Of a stretch of 9,294 bases of DNA, positions 1-8,377 are shown piece by piece. How positions within the stretch are numbered: position 1 is the first letter of the stretch; the number at the start of each line of letters is the position of its first letter. The notes beneath the pieces are model-generated. The model did no database searches and had not been told where the DNA came from. It was given only the letters and a program-made list of their open reading frames with translations. Source of the DNA: Lysobacteraceae bacterium (GTDB taxonomy: Bacteria; Pseudomonadota; Gammaproteobacteria; Xanthomonadales; Xanthomonadaceae); assembly GCA_028293685.1 (NCBI GenBank), contig JAQGOI010000226.1:1-9294 (forward strand), read 5' to 3'. The position numbers and the translations under genes were made by a program.

Positions 1-1611
<1,611 letters not shown>

Positions 1612-1681
1612 GGATGCTCCGCAGGGGGACGCGCAGGCCTGTGCCGGACAGGGCCGCGGACGTGTTTTCGGGATGCCGGGA

Positions 1682-1687
1682 ATTATA
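1682..1687 (-). promoter_or_regulatory. Candidate -10 element for ettA
   Basis: Read on the minus strand, these bases are a perfect TATAAT, the only such hexamer I noticed in this GC-rich divergent region. Transcription starting just downstream would leave a leader of about 65 nt before the ettA ATG. No good -35 is seen: the hexamer at 17-bp spacing reads CAAGGG, and there is no extended -10 TG. The location and match suggest the ettA promoter; this is inference without start-site data. Confidence 0.45.
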
Positions 1688-1702
1688 CCGGAGCCGTCCG
1701 TC

Positions 1703-1779
1703 CCCCCTTGCGCAGGCGGGAGGGCGTTCTTCGCCGGGACGACGGCATTCCCCGTGACTTCCCGGCATCCGCAAGGGGG
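1703..1779. repeat. 10-bp perfect inverted repeat in the ettA-glyA divergent region
   Basis: CCCCCTTGCG at 1703-1712 is matched by its exact reverse complement CGCAAGGGGG at 1770-1779, 57 bases apart. The match does not extend on either side. The arms lie between the candidate ettA -10 and the candidate glyA -10, so they could be paired operator half-sites or stem arms enclosing smaller GC-rich hairpins. No known operator is recognised, and a chance match in GC-rich DNA is possible. Confidence 0.35.
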
Positions 1780-1789
1780 AGCTACCCGC

Positions 1790-1795
1790 TAAACT
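1790..1795 (+). promoter_or_regulatory. Candidate -10 element for glyA (TAAACT)
   Basis: TAAACT lies 30 bases upstream of the glyA ATG and matches TATAAT at four of six positions. It sits in the 9-mer CGCTAAACT, which recurs at 7407-7415 upstream of ribH at nearly the same distance from a start codon. No convincing -35 is visible at 16-18 bp spacing. A transcript from here would have a short leader of about 20-25 nt that still includes the glyA Shine-Dalgarno. Confidence 0.35.
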
Positions 1796-1825
1796 TCGCG
1801 TCCCATACGCCCATTCGGAGCTGCG

Positions 1826-3076
1826 ATGTTTCCACGCGATGCCCGCATCGAAGGCTACGACCCCGAACTGGCGCAGGCCATCGCCGACGAACGCCAGCGG
1901 CAGGAGGACCACGTCGAGCTGATCGCCAGCGAAAACTATGCCAGCCCGCGGGTACTCGAGGCCCAGGGCAGCGTGCTGACCAACAAGTACGCCGAGGGCT
2001 ATCCGGGCAAACGCTATTACGGTGGATGCGAATTCGTCGATGTTGCCGAACGCCTGGCGATCGATCGCGCCAGGCAGCTGTTTGGAGCCGACTACGCCAA
2101 CGTGCAGCCGCACTCGGGGTCGCAGGCCAACCAGGCCGTGTACCTGGCGCTGCTGCAGCCGGGCGACACCATCCTGGGCATGTCGCTCGCGCATGGCGGG
2201 CACCTCACCCACGGCGCAAAGGTCAACATCAGCGGCAAACTCTTCCACGCCGTGCAATACGGCGTCGACGAAAACGGACTGATCGATTACGACGAAGTCG
2301 AGCGCCTGGCGCTGGAGCACCGGCCGAAGATGGTCGTGGCCGGTTTCTCGGCCTATTCGCAGATCATCGACTGGGCGCGTTTCCGCGCGATCGCCGACAA
2401 GGTGAACGCATACCTCTTCGTCGACATGGCCCACGTCGCCGGTCTCGTGGCCGCAGGCGTCTACCCCAATCCGGTACCGCATGCGCATGTCGTGACATCG
2501 ACCACGCACAAGACGTTGCGCGGGCCGCGCGGCGGCATCATCGTCGCCAAGGCCGACGCTGATCTTGAAAAGAAACTGCAGTCGATTGTCTTCCCCGGCA
2601 TCCAGGGTGGCCCGTTGATGCATGTGATCGCGGCCAAGGCCGTCGCCTTCAAGGAAGCGCTGGAACCGGAGTTCACGGTGTACCAGCAGCAGGTCGTGAA
2701 GAACGCACAGGCCATGGCCGACACGATCACCTCACGCGGCTACAAGATCGTCTCTGGCGGCACGCAGAATCACCTGATGCTGGTCGACATGATCGGCAAA
2801 GGCATCACCGGCAAGGACGCCGAGGCCGCGCTCGGCAGGGCGCACATCACCGTGAACAAGAACGCCGTGCCGAACGACCCGCAAAAGCCGTTCGTGACGT
2901 CGGGACTGCGCCTGGGCACGCCGGCCGTGACCACGCGCGGATACCTGGAGGCCGACTGCGTGGCATTGGCCAACTGGATCTGCGACGTGCTCGATGCGCC
3001 AGCGGATGAAACCGTCATTGCCGGCGTGCGAGCGAAGGTCACGCAGCAGTGCAGGCAGTTTCCGGTGTATGGCTGA
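1826..3076 (+). CDS. glyA: Serine hydroxymethyltransferase (PLP-dependent)
   Basis: GlyA interconverts serine plus tetrahydrofolate with glycine plus 5,10-methylene-tetrahydrofolate, the main one-carbon source for purine, thymidylate and methionine synthesis. It is a cytosolic PLP enzyme of fold type I. The 416-aa length matches bacterial GlyA. Visible family features are S35 in IASEN, Y55 and E57 in [15 protein letters not shown], the PLP-binding K229 in [13 protein letters not shown], and the carboxylate-binding R362 in [10 protein letters not shown]. The start at 1826 gives the usual N-terminus, with GGAG at 1817-1820 five bases upstream. The gene is divergent from ettA and is followed by a 96-bp gap containing a heptamer repeat array before nrdR, so it may be a separate transcription unit. 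No frameshift or missing catalytic residue is seen. Confidence 0.98.
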   Translation: MFPRDARIEGYDPELAQAIADERQRQEDHVELIASENYASPRVLEAQGSVLTNKYAEGYPGKRYYGGCEFVDVAERLAIDRARQLFGADYANVQPHSGSQANQAVYLALLQPGDTILGMSLAHGGHLTHGAKVNISGKLFHAVQYGVDENGLIDYDEVERLALEHRPKMVVAGFSAYSQIIDWARFRAIADKVNAYLFVDMAHVAGLVAAGVYPNPVPHAHVVTSTTHKTLRGPRGGIIVAKADADLEKKLQSIVFPGIQGGPLMHVIAAKAVAFKEALEPEFTVYQQQVVKNAQAMADTITSRGYKIVSGGTQNHLMLVDMIGKGITGKDAEAALGRAHITVNKNAVPNDPQKPFVTSGLRLGTPAVTTRGYLEADCVALANWICDVLDAPADETVIAGVRAKVTQQCRQFPVYG

Positions 3077-3082
3077 GAAGCC

Positions 3083-3164
3083 GGGATTCGGGATCCGGGA
3101 TCCGGGATTCGTGCAAGCCCGGATCGCTGCTTTTCCGAATCACCAATCTCCAAACCCGAATCCC
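3083..3164. repeat. Two opposed arrays of four 7-bp units, forming an imperfect hairpin
   Basis: The left arm (3083-3110) is four tandem heptamers in the order GGGATTC, GGGATCC, GGGATCC, GGGATTC. The right arm (3137-3164) is four degenerate units in the opposite orientation (GAATCAC, CAATCTC, CAAACCC, GAATCCC), in register with the same 7-bp period. A 26-base spacer separates the arms. The outermost units pair perfectly (GGGATTC with GAATCCC), the innermost pair at six of seven positions, and the middle ones poorly. The element fills most of the glyA-nrdR gap and ends eight bases before the nrdR ATG. From memory, GGGATTC-type intergenic tracts are common in Xanthomonadaceae; I do not know a function. 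It could act as a weak terminator or stabilising 3' structure for glyA, but there is no U-tract. Confidence 0.8.
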
Positions 3165-3172
3165 GTCGCCTG

Positions 3173-3739
3173 ATGCATTGCCCCTTCTGCCAGCACGTCG
3201 ACACCCGCGTCATCGATTCACGCGTGTCCGACGATGGCGTCACGATCCGTCGCCGCCGCGAGTGCGAGGCCTGCGGCGAGCGGTTTTCGACACTGGAAAC
3301 CATCGAGCTCAAGTTGCCGGTGATCATCAAGGGCGACGGACGGCGCGAGCAGTTCGATGCACGTAAATTGCGGGTGAGTTTCGATCGCGCGTTGCAGAAG
3401 CGCCCGGTAGCCGAGGAGCAGATCGAAGCGTCGGTGCGCGCGGTCGTGCACCAGCTGCGCATGACCACGGAGCGCGAGATCGCATCGTTGCGCGTCGGTG
3501 AATTCGTGATGGCCGAGTTGCGCAGGCTGGATCATGTCGGCTACGTGCGCTTTGCGTCGGTGTACCGCTCGTTCGAGGATGTAGCTGACTTCAGGGACGA
3601 GCTCGATCGCCTGGAGCGCGAGCTTCCCGACGAGGGACAGTTGCCGCTGTTGCAGGACAGGATGCCGGCGGAGAAGAAGACGCCCGAACCCCAGCTGGGC
3701 CGCAGCGGCCAGCGTTCGACCGGGAGCAAGGACAAATGA
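3173..3739 (+). CDS. nrdR: Transcriptional repressor NrdR (zinc ribbon plus ATP-cone)
   Basis: NrdR is a nucleotide-sensing repressor of ribonucleotide reductase genes. The N-terminal zinc ribbon has C3, C6, C31 and C34, with a basic run (RRRR at 26-29) for DNA contact. The ATP-cone follows at about residues 49-139 (starting near LPVIIKGDG). The protein is 188 aa, longer than the roughly 150-175 aa usual in the family; residues 164-188 form a polar, probably disordered tail. The ATG at 3173 gives the canonical MHCPFC start, but no Shine-Dalgarno is visible because the preceding bases belong to the heptamer array. The TGA overlaps the ribD ATG by four bases (ATGA, 3736-3739), implying coupling. 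Linkage to ribD is conserved in many proteobacteria. No NrdR box was noticed in the window, so self-regulation is not indicated. Confidence 0.96.
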   Translation: MHCPFCQHVDTRVIDSRVSDDGVTIRRRRECEACGERFSTLETIELKLPVIIKGDGRREQFDARKLRVSFDRALQKRPVAEEQIEASVRAVVHQLRMTTEREIASLRVGEFVMAELRRLDHVGYVRFASVYRSFEDVADFRDELDRLERELPDEGQLPLLQDRMPAEKKTPEPQLGRSGQRSTGSKDK

Positions 3740-4863
3740 CGGCGAAGCCGCCCGCATTCACCGCAACCGACCACGCGATGATGGCTCGCGCGTTGCGATT
3801 GGCCGAACGTGGTGCGTTCACCACCAAGCCCAACCCGATGGTCGGCTGCGTGCTGGCCAAGGACGGCGTGGTGGTCGGCGAAGGTTGGCATCAGCGCGCG
3901 GGCGGTCCCCATGCCGAGATTTTCGCCGTGCAGGATGCGGGCGCCAACGCGCGCGGCACCACCGCCTATGTCACGTTGGAGCCCTGCTCGCATGTCGGCA
4001 AGACCGGTCCTTGCGCCGATGCGTTGATCGCGGCGGGCGTGGTGCGTGTCGTCGGTGCGATGCGCGACCCCAATCCGCTGGTGGACGGCGCCGGCTTCGA
4101 GCGTCTGCGTGCGGCGGGTATCGAAGTCGAAATCGGTTTGATGGAAGCGTTGGCGAGGCAGCTCAACCACGCATTCCTCTCGCGTATCGAGCGTGGTCGG
4201 CCGTGGTTGCGGATCAAGCTGGCGATCAGCATCGACGGCCGCAGTGCGCTGGCGTCGGGTGATTCGAAGTGGATCAGCGGTGAAGCCTCGCGCAACGATG
4301 TCCATCGCTGGCGCGCGCGCAGCGGCGCGATCCTCACCGGCGCCGGCACCGTGCTGATCGACGATCCGCTGCTGACCGTGCGCCTGAGTGACGACACGCC
4401 GGAGTACGAGCGCGACTTCGTGCCGCCGGTGCGCGTCGTGCTCGACCCAGGCCTCGCCACCGTTGCGCGTGGCCGCATCCGCCAGGGCGATGCGCCGACG
4501 TTGTATATCCATGCGGCCGATGCGCGCATGCCGCGCGGTGTCGATGCCGAACACGCGCATGTGCCGGTGGAGGCGGGGCGATTCGACCTGGATGCCGTGC
4601 TTGCGCTGCTCGCGGCGCGCGGGATCAATGAAGTGCAGGTCGAAGCCGGCGCGACGCTCGCCGGTGCCTTCCTGTCTGCGGGCCTGGTCGACGAGCTGCT
4701 GCTGTACGTTGCGCCGGTCATCCTTGGCGACCGCGCACGACCGATGTTCGAAGGCCTGCCGATCGACACCATGGCCGAGCGTCTGCGCATGCGCATCATC
4801 GAAACCAGGCGCATCGGCGACGATGTACGGATTCTTTTGCAACCGCAGTCGACAAGGGCATGA
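3736..4863 (+). CDS. ribD: Bifunctional riboflavin biosynthesis deaminase/reductase RibD
   Basis: RibD deaminates 2,5-diamino-6-ribosylamino-4(3H)-pyrimidinone 5'-phosphate and then reduces the ribose side chain with NADPH, the second and third steps of the pyrimidine branch. The N-terminal zinc deaminase domain (about 10-150) shows NPMVGCV (33-39), the HAE motif at 59-61 with zinc ligand H59 and proton-shuttle E61, and further zinc ligands C84 and C93 in [11 protein letters not shown]. The C-terminal reductase domain (about 155-370) shows the substrate-contact segment [10 protein letters not shown] and GDSKWISG. The length of 375 aa is normal for the fused form. The start overlaps the nrdR stop by four bases, with GGAG and AAGGA-like sequence at 3723-3732 within the nrdR end. 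The stop overlaps the downstream methyltransferase start in the same way. Confidence 0.97.
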   Translation: MTAKPPAFTATDHAMMARALRLAERGAFTTKPNPMVGCVLAKDGVVVGEGWHQRAGGPHAEIFAVQDAGANARGTTAYVTLEPCSHVGKTGPCADALIAAGVVRVVGAMRDPNPLVDGAGFERLRAAGIEVEIGLMEALARQLNHAFLSRIERGRPWLRIKLAISIDGRSALASGDSKWISGEASRNDVHRWRARSGAILTGAGTVLIDDPLLTVRLSDDTPEYERDFVPPVRVVLDPGLATVARGRIRQGDAPTLYIHAADARMPRGVDAEHAHVPVEAGRFDLDAVLALLAARGINEVQVEAGATLAGAFLSAGLVDELLLYVAPVILGDRARPMFEGLPIDTMAERLRMRIIETRRIGDDVRILLQPQSTRA

Positions 4864-5612
4864 CCCAATTGTTCGCCGACCATTTTTCCGCCGTCGCGGC
4901 CGACTACGCGAGCGCGCGACCGGAATATCCCGATGCGCTGTTCGCCTGGATCGCGTCGGCTTCGCCGTCGCGCTCACAGGTCTGGGAAGCCGGATGCGGC
5001 AGTGGGCAGGCCAGTCGCGGGCTGGCGCGCCATTTCGAACGCGTCGTCGCCACCGATCCGGCGCAGGCCCAGATCGCGCAGGCGTCGGGACCTGCAAACG
5101 TCGCGTTCTCCGTCGAGGCGGCGGAGCGATGCAGCCTTGCCGACGGCAGCGTCGACGCCATCTGCGTGGCCCAGGCGCTGCATTGGTTCAATCGTGATCC
5201 GTTTTTCAACCAATGCAGCCGCGTGCTCAAGCCCGGTGGCGTATTGGTGGCATGGGGTTACCAGGATGTCGAAGTGCCGCCTGGGCTCGCGCAGGTCAAT
5301 GCGGCTTTCCAGGCGGACATCGCCGGTTACTGGCCGGCGGAGCGTGCGTTGATCGACAGCGCCTATGCCGGATTCAAGTGGCCGTTTACATCGGTCCAGG
5401 CACCGGCATTCCCGCTCGAAGCGCAATGGACATTGCCGCGTCTGTTGGGCTACTTCGCCAGTTATTCGGCCAGCCAGCGCTATCGCGCCGCGACGGGAGT
5501 CGACGCCGTCGCCCGTCATGCGCAGGCATTCGCAGCCGCGTGGCCGGATGCATCGGCGCCGCTGCAGGTGCGCTGGCCCCTGTTCGTGCACGCGCGGCGC
5601 AAGGACATCTGA
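4860..5612 (+). CDS. Class I SAM-dependent methyltransferase (Methyltransf_11 type), substrate unknown
   Basis: This is a 250-aa cytosolic class I methyltransferase. The SAM-binding glycine-rich loop EAGCGSGQ lies at 43-50, the acidic residue ending the second strand is D66, and the central segment runs SVDAICVAQALHWF (97-110), followed by RVLKPGG (121-127) and WGY (132-134). The HWF motif and the leading YASARPEYPDALF segment resemble the trans-aconitate methyltransferase-like (yeast TMT1/CRG1) group, which acts on small-molecule acids. This is family resemblance only; the substrate is unknown. The start overlaps the ribD stop (ATGA, 4860-4863) and the stop shares one base with the ribE start (TGATG, 5610-5614), so it is tightly embedded in the riboflavin operon. 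It is not a known riboflavin pathway enzyme. Its base composition looks like that of its neighbours. The Shine-Dalgarno is poor (AAGGG only one base from the ATG), so it may depend on coupling to ribD. Confidence 0.9.
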   Translation: MTQLFADHFSAVAADYASARPEYPDALFAWIASASPSRSQVWEAGCGSGQASRGLARHFERVVATDPAQAQIAQASGPANVAFSVEAAERCSLADGSVDAICVAQALHWFNRDPFFNQCSRVLKPGGVLVAWGYQDVEVPPGLAQVNAAFQADIAGYWPAERALIDSAYAGFKWPFTSVQAPAFPLEAQWTLPRLLGYFASYSASQRYRAATGVDAVARHAQAFAAAWPDASAPLQVRWPLFVHARRKDI

Positions 5613-6214
5613 TGTTCACCGGACTGATCCAGGGAGTCGGTCGTCTGGCCGCGCGCACCATGACGGCGGGCGACGCCCGCCTGCAGGTCGATGTCGGCAC
5701 GTTGCCCTTCCATGACGTGCAACTGGGCGAGAGCATCGCCATCAATGGCGTCTGCCTGACTGTCGTTACTTACGATACGCACGGTTTTGAAGCGGACGCC
5801 TCCAACGAAACGCTGGCATTGACGACGCTTGGCTCATTGCCGCTGGGCGCCGCGCTCAATCTCGAGCGTGCGATGCGTGTCGACGAGCGGCTTGGTGGAC
5901 ATCTCGTCGCCGGCCATGTCGATGGTGTGGGCCGGGTGCGGTGTATCGAGCCTGACGCGCGCGCGCAGCGCTGGACATTTGCCGCGCCGACGGAACTGTT
6001 GCGCTACATCGCGAAGAAGGGGTCGATCTGCGTGGACGGCGTCAGCCTGACGGTCAACGCTGTCGATCCGGAAGGATTCGACGTGACCCTGATCCCGCAC
6101 ACGATCGCGCACACCGCATTCGCGCGTATCGTGCAGGACGACAAGGTGAACCTGGAAGTGGACCTCGTCGCACGCTATGTCGAGCGATTGCTGCAAGGCC
6201 GCGAGAATTCATAA
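5612..6214 (+). CDS. ribE: Riboflavin synthase alpha chain
   Basis: This enzyme dismutates two molecules of 6,7-dimethyl-8-ribityllumazine to riboflavin plus the pyrimidine that RibH reuses; it acts as a trimer. The 200-aa protein has the two internally homologous lumazine-binding barrels: the first starts MFTGLIQGVGRL and the second starts near GGHLVAGHVDGVGRV (95-109). Family catalytic residues are present: S41 and C48 in ESIAINGVCLTVV, and H97 and H102. The second barrel repeats the theme in CVDGVSLTVN. The start at 5612 was chosen because it gives the canonical N-terminus, sits six bases after AAGGA (5601-5605) and abuts the methyltransferase stop. The frame is open much further upstream, but that extension would overlap the methyltransferase. 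The gene is named ribC in E. coli K-12. Confidence 0.97.
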   Translation: MFTGLIQGVGRLAARTMTAGDARLQVDVGTLPFHDVQLGESIAINGVCLTVVTYDTHGFEADASNETLALTTLGSLPLGAALNLERAMRVDERLGGHLVAGHVDGVGRVRCIEPDARAQRWTFAAPTELLRYIAKKGSICVDGVSLTVNAVDPEGFDVTLIPHTIAHTAFARIVQDDKVNLEVDLVARYVERLLQGRENS

Positions 6215-6218
6215 GCTT

Positions 6219-6243
6219 CCATTCCCCGTTCTGGCGGGAATGG
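6219..6243. repeat. Hairpin in the ribE-ribBA gap
   Basis: CCATTCCC (6219-6226) and GGGAATGG (6236-6243) form an 8-bp perfect stem around a 9-base loop. It lies four bases after the ribE stop and 39 bases before the ribBA ATG. No T-tract follows on either strand, so it is not a canonical intrinsic terminator. The sequence resembles the CATTCCCGC/GCGGGAATG palindromes dispersed in many proteobacterial genomes (from memory). It may mark a transcript processing or stability point inside the operon. No FMN riboswitch-like sequence accompanies it. Confidence 0.7.
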
Positions 6244-6282
6244 CGAGAGAAAAACAACCGCGCTCACCGGACCCGGATCGCC

Positions 6283-7389
6283 ATGCCTTTCGCTCCAATT
6301 GCTGAACTGCTCGAAGAACTGCGCGCCGGCCGCATGGTCGTGATCGTCGATGACGAGGATCGAGAGAACGAAGGCGACCTGATCATGGCCGCCGAAATGG
6401 TGCGCCCGCAGGACATCAACTTCATGGTCACGCATGCGCGCGGGCTGGTATGCCTGTCGCTGACGCGTGAGCGTTGCAGGCAGCTGGGATTGCCGCCGAT
6501 GGTGCGCGACAACACCTCGTCGCATGGCACCAACTTCACCGTGTCGATCGAGGCGGCCGAAGGCGTCACCACCGGCATCTCGGCCTACGATCGCGCACAC
6601 ACCATCCGCACCGCCGTGCGGCCCGATGCCGGCGCGCGCGACCTCTCGCAGCCTGGCCATATTTTTCCGCTGCAGGCGCAGCCCGGTGGCGTGCTCAATC
6701 GCGCCGGACACACGGAAGCAGCGAGCGACCTGGCCCTGCTCGCGGGTCTTGAGCCCGCGGGCGTGCTGGTCGAAATCCTCAATCCCGACGGTTCGATGGC
6801 GCGACGTCCGGAACTGGAGATCTTTGCGCGAGAGCACGCATTGAAGATCGGCTCGATCGAGGACCTGATCCGCCATCGTCTCGCTACCGAACACACCATC
6901 GAGCGCATCGACACACGCCCGATCACGACCGAGCACGGGCCATTTACGCTGCACACGTACCGCGACCGTTTGAGCCACGTGCTGCACTTCGCCTTGCTGC
7001 GCGGAGTTGCCGACGCGGCGACCCCGACCCTGGTGCGCGTGCACATGCAGAATCCATTGGCCGATGCCTTGCATTGGCGCCGCGCCGACTTCGGGCCGGC
7101 GGTTGGCGACGTGTTGTGCTGCATTGCACGCGAAGGCCGGGGTGCGCTGGTGTTGCTGGCCGAAGCCCAGGGCACCGATGCGCTGCTCGCGCGGATCCGC
7201 GAACAGCCCGAGATCCCGCAACGCGGCGGCGCGCTGGCCGAATGGCGGCGCAATGGCGCCGGTGCGCAGATCCTGGCCGACCTGGGCCTTGGCAAACTGC
7301 GGGTCCTGGGCGCGCCGCGACGCCAGGTCGGCCTGGCAGGTTATGGGCTGGAAGTCGTCGAGTACGTGGACCCCTCCGACACCGCCTGA
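6283..7389 (+). CDS. ribBA: 3,4-dihydroxy-2-butanone 4-phosphate synthase fused to a degenerate GTP cyclohydrolase II domain (RibBX-like)
   Basis: The N-terminal half (about 1-203) is a complete RibB domain, which converts ribulose 5-phosphate to the four-carbon unit used by RibH. It shows the metal/substrate motif DEDRENEGD (24-32), NTSSHGTNFT (77-86), the catalytic segment RAGHTEA (140-146, H143) and E164 in VLVEI. The C-terminal half (about 207-365) aligns with GTP cyclohydrolase II but has lost its chemistry. The three zinc cysteines of E. coli RibA (C54, C65, C67) align with N257, A268 and F270, and the RQEGRNIGL active-site motif is replaced by AEAQGTDAL. This matches the proteobacterial RibBX-type hybrids, whose C-terminal domain lacks cyclohydrolase activity. 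The length (368 aa) is normal for RibBA and no frameshift is seen. It starts 68 bases after ribE, past a hairpin, with only a weak ribosome site. Activity of the RibB half is well supported; the role of the C-terminal half is unknown. Confidence 0.95.
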   Translation: MPFAPIAELLEELRAGRMVVIVDDEDRENEGDLIMAAEMVRPQDINFMVTHARGLVCLSLTRERCRQLGLPPMVRDNTSSHGTNFTVSIEAAEGVTTGISAYDRAHTIRTAVRPDAGARDLSQPGHIFPLQAQPGGVLNRAGHTEAASDLALLAGLEPAGVLVEILNPDGSMARRPELEIFAREHALKIGSIEDLIRHRLATEHTIERIDTRPITTEHGPFTLHTYRDRLSHVLHFALLRGVADAATPTLVRVHMQNPLADALHWRRADFGPAVGDVLCCIAREGRGALVLLAEAQGTDALLARIREQPEIPQRGGALAEWRRNGAGAQILADLGLGKLRVLGAPRRQVGLAGYGLEVVEYVDPSDTA

Positions 7390-7409
7390 TCGGTACGGTG
7401 CGCAGGCGC

Positions 7410-7415
7410 TAAACT
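7410..7415 (+). promoter_or_regulatory. Candidate internal -10 element upstream of ribH (TAAACT)
   Basis: TAAACT sits 27 bases before the ribH ATG, in the 53-bp ribBA-ribH gap. It is in the same 9-mer, CGCTAAACT, found upstream of glyA, and both copies are followed by a GC-rich stretch containing CTCCC or GTCCC. No -35 is recognisable. If real, it would give ribH-nusB-thiL a transcript independent of the upstream genes. Chance is possible. Confidence 0.3.
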
Positions 7416-7442
7416 GGCGCTCCCTTCCGGTCGACCTTGCCA

Positions 7443-7910
7443 ATGCCGCATTACGAAGGCGACCTTCGCGTCACCGAAGGCGCCCGCTTCGCCATTGTCG
7501 CCAGCCGCTGGAATCCGCGCATCACCGATGCATTGGTTGCCGGTGCGCGCAAGGCGTTCATCGACAATGGTGTCTGCGAACAGGCGGTCGACCTGATCCG
7601 CGTGCCGGGCGCGTGGGAAATTCCGATGGTCGCGGCGCGCATTGCCGCGGGCAAATCGCATGTTGCGGTCGTGGCGCTGGGCTGCGTCATCCGGGGCGAG
7701 ACGCGCCACTACGAGCAGGTCGCCGATGGCTGTGCCGATGCGTTGATGCGCGTGGCACTGGAGTATGGCCTGCCGGTCTGCAATGGCGTCCTGGCCGTGG
7801 AGGCGCATGACGACGCCCGCCAACGCGCTGGTGGCAGCCATGGCAACAAGGGTGAGGAAGCCGCGCTCGTGGCGATAGAGATGGCGCAGTTGCTGGAGCA
7901 GTTGCCGTGA
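7443..7910 (+). CDS. ribH: 6,7-dimethyl-8-ribityllumazine synthase
   Basis: RibH condenses the dihydroxybutanone phosphate made by RibB with the pyrimidine from RibD (after dephosphorylation) to give the lumazine substrate of RibE, usually in pentameric or icosahedral assemblies. The 155-aa protein shows the substrate-binding SRWN (21-24), RVPGAWEIP (53-61), [12 protein letters not shown] (80-91) with catalytic H89, and the phosphate-binding [12 protein letters not shown] near the C-terminus. I chose the ATG at 7443 (MPHYEGDL); an in-frame TTG at 7437 would add only two residues. No clear Shine-Dalgarno precedes either. The stop overlaps the nusB GTG by four bases (GTGA, 7907-7910). Confidence 0.97.
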   Translation: MPHYEGDLRVTEGARFAIVASRWNPRITDALVAGARKAFIDNGVCEQAVDLIRVPGAWEIPMVAARIAAGKSHVAVVALGCVIRGETRHYEQVADGCADALMRVALEYGLPVCNGVLAVEAHDDARQRAGGSHGNKGEEAALVAIEMAQLLEQLP

Positions 7911-8371
7911 AGCATCCATCGCGTCGCGACGGCATCGATCCGGTCAGGCGTTCGCGCGCGCGCCGCCGCGCCTTGCAGGCCATCTACGCGTGGCAGGTTT
8001 CCGGCGGCACCGCGGACAGCGTGATCGCGCAGTTCGCGCATGAGCAGGCGAACGAAGTCGCCGACCTGGAGTATTTCGAGGATCTGGTGCGCGGCGTCGT
8101 TCGCCAGCATCGCGAGCTGGATGGGGCGCTGTCTGGATTCATCGACAGGACGGTGGAGGAAGTCGACCAGATCGAACGCGCGGCACTGCGCATCGCCACC
8201 TACGAATTGCTGCATCGGCCTGACGTGCCGTATCGCGTGGTGATCAATGAAGCCATCGATACCACTAAGCGATTCGGCTCCGAGCACGGACACACCTACG
8301 TCAATGGCGTGCTGGACCAAGCCGCCGCGAACTGGCGTGCGGTTGAATTCGGCGCCTCGCGCGCCCGGTGA
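7907..8371 (+). CDS. nusB: Transcription antitermination factor NusB
   Basis: NusB binds boxA RNA together with ribosomal protein S10 (NusE) to support antitermination of rRNA transcription. The 154-aa, mostly helical protein has the arginine-rich N-terminal segment [16 protein letters not shown] (15-30) and the conserved C-terminal block INEAI (113-117) through [15 protein letters not shown] (123-137). The start is GTG at 7907, overlapping the ribH stop, with GGAG at 7895-7898 eight bases upstream. The N-terminus is about ten residues longer than in E. coli and is basic, as I recall for Xanthomonadaceae homologues. Position after ribH matches the conserved ribH-nusB-thiL order in E. coli. 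Confidence 0.96.
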   Translation: MKHPSRRDGIDPVRRSRARRRALQAIYAWQVSGGTADSVIAQFAHEQANEVADLEYFEDLVRGVVRQHRELDGALSGFIDRTVEEVDQIERAALRIATYELLHRPDVPYRVVINEAIDTTKRFGSEHGHTYVNGVLDQAAANWRAVEFGASRAR

Positions 8372-8377
8372 CGCCCA

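Noticed and set aside
1612..1825. Glycine, SAH or tetrahydrofolate riboswitch upstream of glyA
   Set aside because: No conserved riboswitch core was recognised, and the candidate promoter leaves a leader of only about 25 nt, too short for one.
3111..3136. Intrinsic terminator of glyA ending at the TTTT of 3131-3134
   Set aside because: The T run is only four bases, lies in the spacer between the repeat arms and is not preceded by a strong adjacent hairpin.
3541..5097. Minus-strand open frame of 518 codons opposite nrdR, ribD and the methyltransferase
   Set aside because: It is entirely antisense to three well-supported genes with complete family motifs; codon bias leaves the complementary frame open.
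5213..5611. N-terminal extension of ribE by 133 codons from an upstream in-frame start
   Set aside because: Riboflavin synthase begins at MFTG; the extension overlaps the methyltransferase in another frame and has no homology I recognise.
6175..7443. Minus-strand open frame of 422 codons opposite ribBA
   Set aside because: It is antisense to RibBA, has no recognisable domain and no sensible upstream signals.
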